Positions 55,181 through 64,000 of a DNA stretch of 64,000 nt are shown here, piece by piece. This DNA is from Bathynomus jamesi. Lineage: Eukaryota; Arthropoda; Malacostraca; Isopoda; Cirolanidae. Location of the stretch: the NCBI GenBank assembly GCA_023014485.1, contig JAJOZX010005609.1:96001-160000 (forward strand). Direction: 5' to 3'. Both the position numbers and the translations under genes were made by a program. Numbering within the stretch: the first letter of the stretch is position 1; each line of letters opens with the position of its first letter. The notes under the pieces are model-generated. The model saw only the letters and a list, made by a program, of their open reading frames with translations. It was not told the DNA's origin and searched no databases.

Positions 55181-56815
55181 GAATAAAACCACGAAGGAAA
55201 GGAAATGCGCCCTATTATTAGCTCGGTGGGCTCTATTACTTATAAACTCTCCAAATGGCTTGTCAAAGTCTTGTCCCCCATTCTCGGAAGTATCTCTGAT
55301 TCACATGTAAAAAATTCCATGGATCTTACTGAAAAATTGAATAATGCACGTACTGAAACTAACGATAGATTGATCAGTTTTGACGTTTGTTCATTGTTTA
55401 CAAAAGTGCCGATTGATGATATGCTTGACTTTCTCTCCCAAGAATTACATAAGTATGACCTGCCACTACCTTCACACATTGTTTTGGAACTTATTAAGCT
55501 TTGCATCAAAGACTGTAAATTCACTTTCAATAACGAGTATTATCAACGAGTGTTTGGGATGGCCATGGGCAACCCCTTATCGCCCCTCCTCCAATATTTA
55601 TATGGAGTTTTTCGAAATTACTTACATTCCGAGAATCCTGGGGGTTGGCATCCCTTGGTTGCGGTACGTCGACGATATTTTGTGTATCTGGCCCATGAAT
55701 CGTGACCTGGGTAACTTCCTCCTTCAGTTAAATGATCAAGTCCCCTCCATTAAGTTTACTTTAGAAGTGGAACAAGACAAGTCAATCCCATTTTTGGATG
55801 TGCGTGTACATAGGGAAAGCCCAGGTTTTAAGTTTAGTATCTATCGGAAAACAACAAACAATTTGTCCTACGTACACTTTTACTCGGGACATGACACCCC
55901 CACTAAGAAGGCCATTTTTTCATCAATGTTTCTCCGCGCCCTTAGGATCGCCAGTCCGGAATACATCGATGCCGAATTGGAAAAAATCAACGGTATTGGA
56001 AGTGATCTGTGTTACCCATCTGCGTTTATGGAATCTTGTCTCAACAAGGCAAAACGAACTTTCTATCGTGTCAATAATAACACTCGTACTTTGTCAAAAA
56101 ATATTTTAGTACTTCCATTTTTCCCGGGCTTTTTAGGCATTGCTAATGTACTTAAACTTTTGGATATTAATGTAGTATTTTCATATAACAATATTGTGAA
56201 AAATATCATAGTAAAAAATAGCCCTACCAATAATTCAGGCATTATCTATAAAATTGGGTGTAAACAATGTGATTCCTTTTACATAGGTCAGACGGGAAAG
56301 GATTTGTACGCACGTATAAAACAGCATCAATATTCCGTTAGAACAGGACAGTTGTCCAGTGCTCTTTTTGTCCATTTGTCAGAGTTATCCCACTGTATTG
56401 ATTGGAATAATGCTTCAGTTTTATTCCACTCTAGCAACATTGTTAATAGAAATATTCTTGAGTCTGCCATTATCCAACTTTCAAATAACTTCAATATAAG
56501 CAAAGGTCTTTTTCAACTCGATCCTGTTGTTTTGAATTCCTTCAAAACAAATTTAGATAAAAAGGGTAGGACGCTAAATCTTTGGTAAACTTGTATGCTA
56601 CTTTATTAACTTGTAATCTTCATTTTATTTTTATATATATCGAAACTTGACTCTAAAAGGCAAAGTGTTCAAACCCGGGCAGATTTCCAGTATAAATTTG
56701 TATTTTTATAATTCATTTGATCTTGTGCTAAAAATCGATATTTTTCCTTACAAATCTGTATGCCTCTTTGTTAATCCTCTAATTTTTAATTTTTATTTTT
56801 TACATCTCCGTTTAT

Positions 56816-56867
<52 letters not shown>

Positions 56868-57095
56868 GTATGTGTATATATATATGTATATATGTTTGTG
56901 TGTATGTATGTTATTTATTTATTTATTTATTTTTCTTTCTGTAACCTATATATAGGCCGTAACCTTTTATGTACTTCAGTGTTCCTGAGGATGTCATTAG
57001 ACGAAAGCGCTTGAGCACCTTTTTGTGTTTCCTTTCCTTCGTGGTTTTATTCATCATAGATATTTTTCACGTGTTACTTTCGTGAAATAATTTTC
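55178..57095 (+). mobile_element. Penelope-like element B, best copy (5'-truncated)
   Basis: Starts with a 27-bp inverted copy of the element's own 3' end (ATGAATAAAACCACGAAGGA), then enters the RT. Then GIY-YIG, 3' UTR with a (TA)n/(TATG) tract at 56819-56905, hammerhead-like block, and the terminus TTTTATTCATCATAGATATT. One frameshift in the coding part. Confidence 0.9.
55205..56588 (+). pseudogene. PLE-B RT + GIY-YIG protein (one frameshift)
   Basis: Frame 1 (55205-55590): RPIISSVGSITYKLSKWLVK, FDVCSLFTKVPIDD, FGMAMGNPLSPLL. A 1-nt shift near 55590 leads to the second frame through 56588: WLRYVDDILCIW (catalytic YVDD), IPFLDVRVHRESPGFKF, LPFFPGF, then GIIYKIGCKQCDSFYIGQTG, KDLYARIKQHQYSV (GIY-YIG core with its zinc-like Cys pair), ending GRTLNLW. 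The RT N-terminus is missing. RT would prime at a nick made by the endonuclease. Confidence 0.9.
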
Positions 57096-57096
57096 A

Positions 57097-57138
57097 TATA
57101 TATATATATATGAAATATAAATGCAATATATATGAATA

Positions 57139-57222
<84 letters not shown>
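57097..57222. repeat. (TA)n microsatellite
   Basis: About 125 bp, interrupted once near 57113-57145. Confidence 0.95.
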
Positions 57223-57227
<5 letters not shown>

Positions 57228-57345
57228 AGGGAAAAATTACCAAAGGTTTTTATAGTTATTGTCTGAAACATCCGTAAGTCACAAAAGAATAAAGAAATAA
57301 AAATAAATATAAATTGGAAAAATTACAAATAATGCCTCCAAAAAA
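57223..57345. mobile_element. PLE-B non-coding fragment
   Basis: Matches 48270-48450 in the same orientation (TTATAGTTATTGTCTGAA, AATATAAATTGGAAAA). Ends at an A run at 57339-57363. Confidence 0.65.
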
Positions 57346-57346
57346 A

Positions 57347-57360
<14 letters not shown>

Positions 57361-57380
<20 letters not shown>

Positions 57381-57587
57381 TATAGACAGATAGATAGATA
57401 GATAGAGAGATATAGATATAGATAGATAGAGAGATATAGATATAGATAGATATAGATAGATAGATAGAGAGAGATATAGATAGATAGATAGATAGATAGA
57501 GAGAGATATATATAGATAGATAGATAGATAGATAGAGAGAGATATAGATAGATAGATAGAGAGAGATATAGATACATAGAGAGAGAG

Positions 57588-57618
<31 letters not shown>

Positions 57619-57621
57619 TAG
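57361..57621. repeat. (GATA)n/(GA)n microsatellite
   Basis: Mixed GATA, GATATA and GAGA units. Joins the LINE tail at 57622. Confidence 0.95.
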
Positions 57622-57776
57622 AGTTACAAGGAGTTACAAGGAAAAGAAGTACCTCAAAAGGCCTTGCGGCCCATACCGAGGAGGTACCAATGGCAACGGG
57701 TGCCAGGGAAAATTTTGTAAAAGTTTATTTTTCTTTCAACTATCCTAGCAGTAGTAGAAAACTGGATAGAAAAGTA
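57622..57776 (-). mobile_element. CR1-A LINE 3' tail fragment
   Basis: GAGTTACAAGGAGTTACAAGG then GGTACCAATGGCAACGGGTG: end of the LINE 3' UTR on the minus strand, as at 58038 and 59776. Confidence 0.85.
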
Positions 57777-58037
57777 GATAGAGAGAGATATAGATAGATA
57801 GATAGATAGATAGAGAGAGATATAGACAGAGAGATAGATAGATAGATAGAGAGAGATAGAGATAGATAGAGAGAGAGATAGAGAGAGATATAGATAGATA
57901 GATGGAGAGAGATATAGATAGATAGATAGATAGAGAGAGATAGAGATAGATAGATAGATAGAGAGAGATATAGATAGATAGATAGAGATATAGATAGATA
58001 GATAGAGAGAGATATAGATAGATAGAGAGATAGAGAG
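57777..58037. repeat. (GATA)n/(GA)n microsatellite
   Basis: Between two LINE 3' tails. Confidence 0.95.
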
Positions 58038-59606
58038 AGTTACAAGGAGTTACAAGGAAAAGAAGTACCTCAAAAAGCCTTGCTGCCTGCTGCCCATACC
58101 GAGGAGGTACCAATGGCAACGGGTGCCAGGGAAAATTTTGTACACACTCAAATAGTGTGCAAGATTTGGTCTAACCTATTCTTGAACTGATCCACAGAGG
58201 AACTGTTCAAAACTTCCGAAGGTAACCTGTTCCATGTGTCACAGATCTTATACGTAAAGTAATTCCCACACGCACTAGTCCTAAACCTTTTCAAATCCAA
58301 CTTCCAACCATTGTTACGAGTTGGGTTATCATTTAAACTAAACATACTTCTAAAATCGACATCGTTGAACCCGCGTAAGAGCTTGAAAACCTCGATCAGT
58401 TGACCGCGCAGCCTCCGAGTTTCAAGCGAAAACAAGTTCAGGGCGCGTAACCGTCGATTGTAACCCATATGCCTAACGGAAGGGATTAACTTTGTGGCCC
58501 TCGCCTGCACTAGCTCCAGCCTCTCAATATCTTTCCTGAGGGTGGGCGACCAGAACTGCACAGCATACTCCAGGTGCGGCCGAACAAGGGAATTGTACAG
58601 TGAGAGCACAATCTCCTTGTTCCGAAACTGAAATTGCCTCCTGATATAACCCAATAGTTACTGGGCTTTCTTTTCCACCTCTACACACTGTTTCGTAAAC
58701 TTAAGGTCGCTGCTAATTAGCACACCCAAGTCCTTTTCTAAATCAGTCACCTCGATATTACTACCCAACATCGAGTAGTCCGACTTGGGATTGGCGTAGC
58801 CAATGTGCATCACTTTGCATTTACCCAAGTTAAACGGCATTTGCCATTTTTCGGACCACTCTCCTATCCTACCTAGGTCCGCACGCAGTTCCTCGATCGC
58901 TTCGGGCGTCCCAACATTGGCCCCAAGCTTGGTGTCATCAGCGAATTTGGCGATCGACTGACGATGCCACCGTCGACATCATTTATGTAAATGATAAACA
59001 CAGTGGCCCCAAAACGGAACCTTGAGGAACCCCATTAGTGACCGAGGCCCAACCCGAACTAGCCCCTTTAATTACCACCCTCTGCCGCCTATTCCTCAGC
59101 CAGTTTTCAATCCACCTACCTATTTCCCCACCGATACCCAGCGCGCGCACTTTCGCCATTAGCCGGCGGTGAGGTACCTTATCAAAGGCTTTCTGAAAGT
59201 CGAGATAAAGTATATCAATCGCCCTACTCTTATCGTACTCACTCAACATGACGTGGAAAAACTCGAGCAAGTTGGTGAGACACGACCTTTGCCGTCTAAA
59301 CCCATGTTGGGAGTCCCCAAGCAGCTTGTAGGAATCCAATGGTCAACGATCCTATCAGCTATTATCCCTTCTAATAATTTACCTACAACTGAAGTGAGAC
59401 TAATGGGACAATAGTTCCCTGGACTTTCGTGATCCCCTTTCTTAAAGATAGGGGTCACGTTGGCTTCCCTCCAGTCACCAGGCACCTGGCCCATCTCCAA
59501 CGATTTGTTGAAGACTGTAGCCAGGTGGGAAGCCACCTGGTCGCGCACTTCTCGCAACACTCTGGGGAGAAACTGGTCTGGCCCAGGAGCCTTAAACGCT
59601 CTCAGA
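58038..59606 (-). mobile_element. CR1-like LINE, family A, copy 2 (5'-truncated)
   Basis: Minus strand. The 3' end GAGTTACAAGGAG abuts (GATA)n. The 5' truncation at 59606 also abuts (GATA)n. Shares the sequence of copy 1 at 40191 but keeps the region deleted there. Confidence 0.95.
58148..59600 (-). pseudogene. CR1-A reverse transcriptase, copy 2
   Basis: 59560-59243: GDWREANVTPIFKKGDHESP. 59339-58983: QHGFRRQRSCLTNLLEFF, LYLDFQKAFDKVPH, TNGVPQGSVLGPL. Frame break near 58960, then FADD in KFADDTKLGANVG (~58940). 58840-58658: PFNLGKCKVMHIGYANPKS. 58654-58148: VRPHLEYAVQFWSPTLRKD, WNRLPSEVLN. Most complete family A RT in the window. Confidence 0.92.
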
Positions 59607-59775
59607 TAGAGAGAGAGATAGATAGAGAGATAGAGAGAGATATAGATAGATAGAGAGAGATATAGATAGATAGATAGATAGAGAGAGATAGAGAGAGATA
59701 TAGATAGATAGATAGATAGAGATAGAGAGAGATATAGATAGACAGACAGAGAGAGATATAGATAGATAGATAGAG
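59607..59775. repeat. (GATA)n/(GA)n microsatellite
   Basis: Third array of this type. A fourth, short one is at 60061-60117. Confidence 0.95.
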
Positions 59776-60060
59776 TTACAAGGAGTTACAAGGAAAAGAA
59801 GTACCTCAAAAGGCCTTGCGGCCCATACCGAGGAGGTACCAATGGCAACGGGTGCCAGGGAAAATTTTGTAAAAGTTTATTTTTCTTTCAACTATCCTAG
59901 CAGTAGTAGAAAACTGGATAGAAAAGTAGAAGGCTCTCTCCCCACCCTCCGCTCCCTCCCTGCCAGAGGCAGGTACGGAAAAAGGTTGAAGAAAATACCT
60001 TGACCCTGGAAAAGTAGCCAAGGAAATTTTACAGGAAAGTGGAGAATATATAAATAGCTC
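59776..60060 (-). mobile_element. CR1-A LINE 3' UTR fragment, longer copy
   Basis: Same tail as 57622, extended by ~130 bp (CTCTCTCCCCACCCTCCGCT) that would lie further 5' in the LINE 3' UTR. Confidence 0.8.
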
Positions 60061-60085
60061 TATAGATAGAGAGAGATATATATAG

Positions 60086-60117
<32 letters not shown>

Positions 60118-60177
<60 letters not shown>

Positions 60178-60195
60178 ATATATTATATATATATC
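60118..60195. repeat. (TA)n microsatellite
   Basis: Abuts the 5' truncation of the CCCH LINE. Confidence 0.95.
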
Positions 60196-60578
60196 CCCCA
60201 ATATGCAATTTCTTCTATAATAATGGTCATTGTAAATTTGGAGACGGATGTAAATTCTACCACCCGGACATTTGCAGAACTTACGCAAAATATGGAACCT
60301 GCAAATTCGGGAATAAATGCTACTATCAACATCTCCCGACGGACCTCAACGAACAAGGAAAAAGTTTAAATGACAATAGGAATAAAAATAACAATAGGAA
60401 CAACAATAGGAACACAATAAGCGAACAAGAAAATTTTTTCAACATCTCAGACACCTTACGAATGCTAAATGTCATCCACATGCAGTTGACACAGCTGGAA
60501 ACCCCCGAGCCAATCGCTACCGGGCAAGAAGCTACCAATACAAGTAGGAGGAAGCGGATCTCTTTCGGAGGATCATAG
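60189..60578 (+). pseudogene. LINE ORF1 with tandem CCCH zinc fingers (5'-truncated)
   Basis: Two C-x8-C-x5-C-x3-H fingers: CNFFYNNGHCKFGDGCKFYH and CRTYAKYGTCKFGNKCYYQH. An Asn/Arg-rich linker and a coiled-coil-like stretch (ENFFNISDTLRMLNVIHMQL) follow, ending RKRISFGGS at a TAG. CCCH fingers usually bind single-stranded RNA; LINE ORF1s more often carry CCHC or PHD fingers. Open from the (TA)n boundary, so the true start is lost. Confidence 0.85.
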
Positions 60579-60619
60579 CGCAACGAATCAAGCGATATCG
60601 AAGGAAAAACGAACTTGAA

Positions 60620-63453
60620 ATGCACAAGGGGCAACGAAAAACAGAGAACATAAAAATTGTCCTGGCTAATATTCAAGGAATAAGACCAAACCAATCACTC
60701 AATAAGGTTTCGTACCTGAAAGGATTTATGGACGAAACAAGGGCGGACATCGCATGCCTCACAGAAACTCATCTTAAAGATTGCCAAGGAAATTGTGAAA
60801 ACTGCGAACATTGTATTGATAAGAAAGAGATAAATATAGAGGGCTTCAACTTACTAAGAGCGGATAGAAAGACGAGACGGAAAGGTGGCTGTGCTATATA
60901 TGTACAGGAAGGTCATATGACAGAGACGATAATAAGTAAATCAAACAGCTATGTGGAACTCCTAGCAGTGAAAATAGAAAAACTAAACTTGATAGTAATA
61001 GTCATCTATTGACCTCCAAGCACCCCAACCGAAAAAATCTCGGAGGCCATTGATGACATTAGAAAGCTAATAAAGGCCATAAACCCTCCATCCCCCAATA
61101 CAATGATCTGCGGAGACTTTAACTTCCCATTTATAAAATACAAAAAGGTGAATAGGAATATATATATTCACCAGGACAAGGGGGGCACAAGAGAAGATCA
61201 GGAACAAGCAAAAATGTTGATGGCTCTCACAAACGAGGTTATGCTGACATAGGAGATAACAGAAAATACCAGAAAAAATAACTGCCTGGATCTGGTATTC
61301 ACGAATAACACGAACTTGATTGCTGATATAAAAATAACCCCAACCATTATCTCAGACCACAACTTAATCGAGATATCAACAAATATGATGGCAGCATTAG
61401 AAGACAATACACATATTGTGGAAAGAAGTAAATTCGGGGCCTTTAACTTAAACTCGAAGACTATAAATTGGGAAGCAATCAGATCGCACATGGCCCAAAT
61501 AGAATGGAGAACAATTTTCGAGAATAAAACAACTGAAGAAATGCTAACAACTTTGGAAGAAAAAACTCTGAGAATTTTAGAAAAATATGCTCCGAAATCA
61601 CAGCCAAAAGGAAAGAGGAGCTGGCTAGAAAGGCAAAAGAGAAGACTATCCGCAAAAGAAAGAGAGTGGAGGCGAAGTTAGGAAACTGCGGAGATAATGA
61701 CAGGAAAACAATAAAAGAAAAACTGGAGGGTATCGATAGGGAAATACAAGCCCTGATTAAGGACCATAGAGAGAGGGAAGAGGAAAAGGCGGTAGAAGGA
61801 ATAAAGGAAAATCCAAAATACTTCTATAGCTATGCAAAAAGGAAAACAAAAACGCGCGCCGCTATTGGGCCCTTAAGGACGGGAAATAATGAACTAACCG
61901 ACGATCCAAAAGAAATATCTGATACATTGAGAGCTCAATATGAATCAGTTTTCAGTACCCCAAAAAGTGACAAAGCGATACCTGACATAAATGCATTCTT
62001 TGAAGAGGAATTGCAAGGAGAGTATATAACAAACTTTGAGTTTACACCAGAAGATGTAGCGAGAGCTATAGGACAAATGAAACTACATTCAGCTGCAGGT
62101 CCGGACAATTGGAACGCATTATTGATTAAAAACTGTAAAAATGAAATAGCTACACCTTTATACTATACTGGATATGGAGAAGATCCCTAGATATTGGGGA
62201 AATACCGAGCATCTTGAAAAGAGCAAACATTGTCCCTATATATAAAGGAGGGGACAGATCTCAAGCAAAGAACTATAGACCAGTGTCATTGACGTCCCAC
62301 CTCACCAAAGTATTTGAAAGAATAGTTAGAGAGAAGATTTATGATTTCCTGGAGACACGGGAAAGATTCAACGAAAATCAGCATGGATTCCGATCAGGTA
62401 GATCATGCCTATCGCAACTAATAGAGCTAAAGCTTTCGATAAATGTGACCATGGTATAATAGCACATAAAATTAAAGACATGGGAATAACAGGCAAAGTG
62501 GGAAAATGGATCTACAACTTCCTTAGTGATCGTCTGCAGGTCGTCAAAATTCAAGGTATATCATCATCAGAATCGGAAGTACGCAGCTCAGTACCACAAG
62601 GGACAGTACTGGCCCCACTCCTGTTCATTATCATGCTAACAGACATAGACAGCGGAGTAAACAGCAATAGTATAGTAACATCCTTTGCAGACGATACAAA
62701 GATCAGCAGAAAAATCAGCGATGTACATGACGTGGAGGCCTTGCAGAGGGACACGAACAAAATATACAAATGGTCAGAAGACAACAACATGTCATTCAAC
62801 GCCGAGAAATTTCAGCTCTTGAGATATGGTAGAAAAGAAGAACTTAAACAGACTGCATATTATGCTCCAGATAGACAGGAAATTCAGAGAAGCATGAAAG
62901 CGATTGATTTCGGATAATAATGACAGATAATGCGAAATTCGAAACACAAAATCAGATAGCGATAAATAAAGCAAAAAGAGTCGCCGGACAGGTTCTAAGA
63001 ACGTTCAAGAGAAGGGACAGGACAGTAATGATTCCCCTGCTAAAAACACTGATTATACCAAAACTTGAATACTGCTCAGTTTTGACGTCCCCATATAAAA
63101 AGGAAGAAACTAATAAACTAGAAGAAACGCAAAGGCATTTCACAGCCAAGATTGATGGCTGCAAAGAACTCAACTACTGGGAAAGACTACGTAAACTAAA
63201 TCTGTACTCACTGGAAAGAAGAAGAGAGAGGTACATCATAATCTACATATGGAAAATGATCGAAAAACTGGTACCAAACCTAAAACTAAACCCAATTACC
63301 ATTCAAACAACACTGGAAAATAGGAAAGGCAGAATGTGTAGTGTTCCCAAATTAAAGGCACGACAAGGGACCTCCTCAACCCTGAAGGAAAATAGCTTGG
63401 TTGTCAGGGGCCAAGACTTTTCAACCAGCTTCCTAAGGACCTCAGAAACGTAA
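60620..63453 (+). pseudogene. LINE ORF2: AP endonuclease + reverse transcriptase (several breaks)
   Basis: Endonuclease: IVLANIQGIRPNQSL, CLTETHLKD (catalytic E), CGDFNFP, ISDHNLIEI (SDH). Stops at 61012 and ~61250, frameshift ~61670. RT: HSAAGPDNWNALLIKNC, RANIVPIYKGGDRSQAKNYR, NQHGFRSGRSC, AKAFDKCDHG (with a small deletion before it near 62430), VPQGTVLAPLLF, FADD in TSFADDTKIS. C-terminus LEYCSVLTSPYKKEETNKLE. Nick-primes its own reverse transcription. Confidence 0.9.
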
Positions 63454-63661
63454 CGGGGGTCAAAGTTGAAGTCTTCAAGAAAAGACTGGATGCCTGGCTC
63501 AGGACAGTACCAGATGAGCCGGGCGTGCCTGGCTATGTACGGTGGAGAGCGTAAGAAAGCAACTCCCTCCTCCACCAGGCCAGACCTATAGGCGGGGCCA
63601 CCAGCTTGACCTCCGTGTGAAGAGAGACCAACGCACGAAACAACATAAGGTTCAATAAGGT

Positions 63662-63664
<3 letters not shown>

Positions 63665-63743
<79 letters not shown>

Positions 63744-63768
63744 GAGAGAGAGAGAGAGAGAGAGAGAA
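63665..63768. repeat. (TA)n then (GA)n microsatellite
   Basis: TA to 63740, GA to 63767. Confidence 0.95.
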
Positions 63769-63773
63769 ATTAA

Positions 63774-64000
63774 TGCGCCTCGGTGGTGTAGTGGTTAGCC
63801 TCGCTGACTACGAATCCATCGGCCCCGGGTTCGAGACCCGACGGTAGCCGCGCGCGCAGCAAAACCCAGCTGTTCATCCTTCCACACAATAAAGAAAGTG
63901 GTTGGTAAATAAATGGGTACCCTAAGTGGCCTAGTGGTTAAGACGCTGGGCTGCTGATGGGCGTGGTTCGGATTCCACGTTAAACTGTAGGTCTAAGGTG
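63774..64000 (+). mobile_element. Dimeric tRNA-derived SINE, sense copy, runs off window
   Basis: Unit 1 63776-63845 (A box GTGGTGTAGTGGTTAGC, B box GGGTTCGAGACCC), linker with CAGCTGTTCATCCTTCC, unit 2 63920-63985 (TGGCCTAGTGGTTAAG, GGTTCGGATTCC). Same layout as 5189-5470 (antisense). Confidence 0.9.

Larger units (their letters stand above)
60189..63663 (+). mobile_element. CR1-like LINE with CCCH ORF1 (5'-truncated)
   Basis: ORF1 remnant 60189-60578, ORF2 with endonuclease (60620-61500) and RT (61660-63450), 3' UTR to about 63663 ending GGTTCAATAAGGTAAGGT before (TA)n. Distinct from families A and B. Confidence 0.92.

Noticed and set aside
57323..58119. ORFs rich in Ser-Ile-Tyr-Leu
   Set aside because: Translations of (GATA)n.
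63776..63985. tRNA genes
   Set aside because: A and B boxes are present, but the same two units recur as a fixed dimer at several sites. They are SINE modules, and the folds are not clean.

Overview
The window is eukaryotic (metazoan) repeat-rich DNA. Almost all of it is transposable elements, often inserted into one another, separated by long (TA)n and (GATA)n microsatellites. I see no bacterial-type operons, CRISPR arrays, rRNA genes or convincing free-standing tRNA genes. Penelope-like elements, BEL/Pao, mariner, CR1-like LINEs, a Polinton and CCTAA-type (arthropod telomere-like) short arrays suggest an invertebrate, most likely an arthropod and possibly a crustacean. That assignment is inference.

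Layout. 0-9.7 kb: two fold-back (snapback) mariner derivatives, a long inverted repeat, Penelope-like elements (PLE) of three kinds (A, B, C), a dimeric tRNA-derived SINE, MITEs, and two exon-like segments that could belong to a real gene. 9.9-26.3 kb: a decayed Polinton/Maverick (integrase-like fragment, small proteins, packaging ATPase, protein-primed DNA polymerase). It is split near the end of its ATPase gene by a MULE transposon with a 9-bp target duplication. The MULE is split by a mariner, and the mariner is split by a young BEL/Pao retrotransposon, so the insertion is four levels deep. 26.8-31.9 kb: a compact virus-like cluster of unrecognised ORFs, partly overlapping. Its first ORF is interrupted by a 5'-truncated LINE (14-bp duplication) and then by an almost intact mariner (TA duplication). 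33.7-37.1 kb: a complete DNA transposon (here 'element X1') with ~248-bp inverted repeats, a 9-bp duplication and one two-exon transposase-like gene of a family I cannot name. 37.5-39.7 kb: SINE and PLE-D in inverted arrangement with a mariner inside. 40-50.4 kb: CR1-like LINE fragments, a Tc1 fragment, mariner remnants and an inverted PLE-B end. 50.5-55.1 kb: a second, divergent element of the X family ('X2') with a hAT-type MITE inside it. 55.2-57.1 kb: the best PLE-B copy. 57.3-60.1 kb: (GATA)n arrays seeded around LINE 3' tails, plus a LINE copy. 60.2-63.7 kb: a CR1-like LINE whose ORF1 carries two CCCH zinc fingers. 63.8-64 kb: another dimeric SINE running off the end.

Most promising signals: (1) the X family, a cut-and-paste element with long TIRs starting TAG, 9-bp duplication and a transposase with D, D, C-x2-H, RW and E landmarks like hAT/MULE enzymes but with a distinct conserved protein; (2) hammerhead-like motifs at the ends of four PLE lineages; (3) repeated independent formation of mariner fold-backs from the transposase N-terminal or C-terminal end; (4) CCCH zinc fingers in a LINE ORF1; (5) the unidentified overlapping ORFs at 30.7-31.9 kb.
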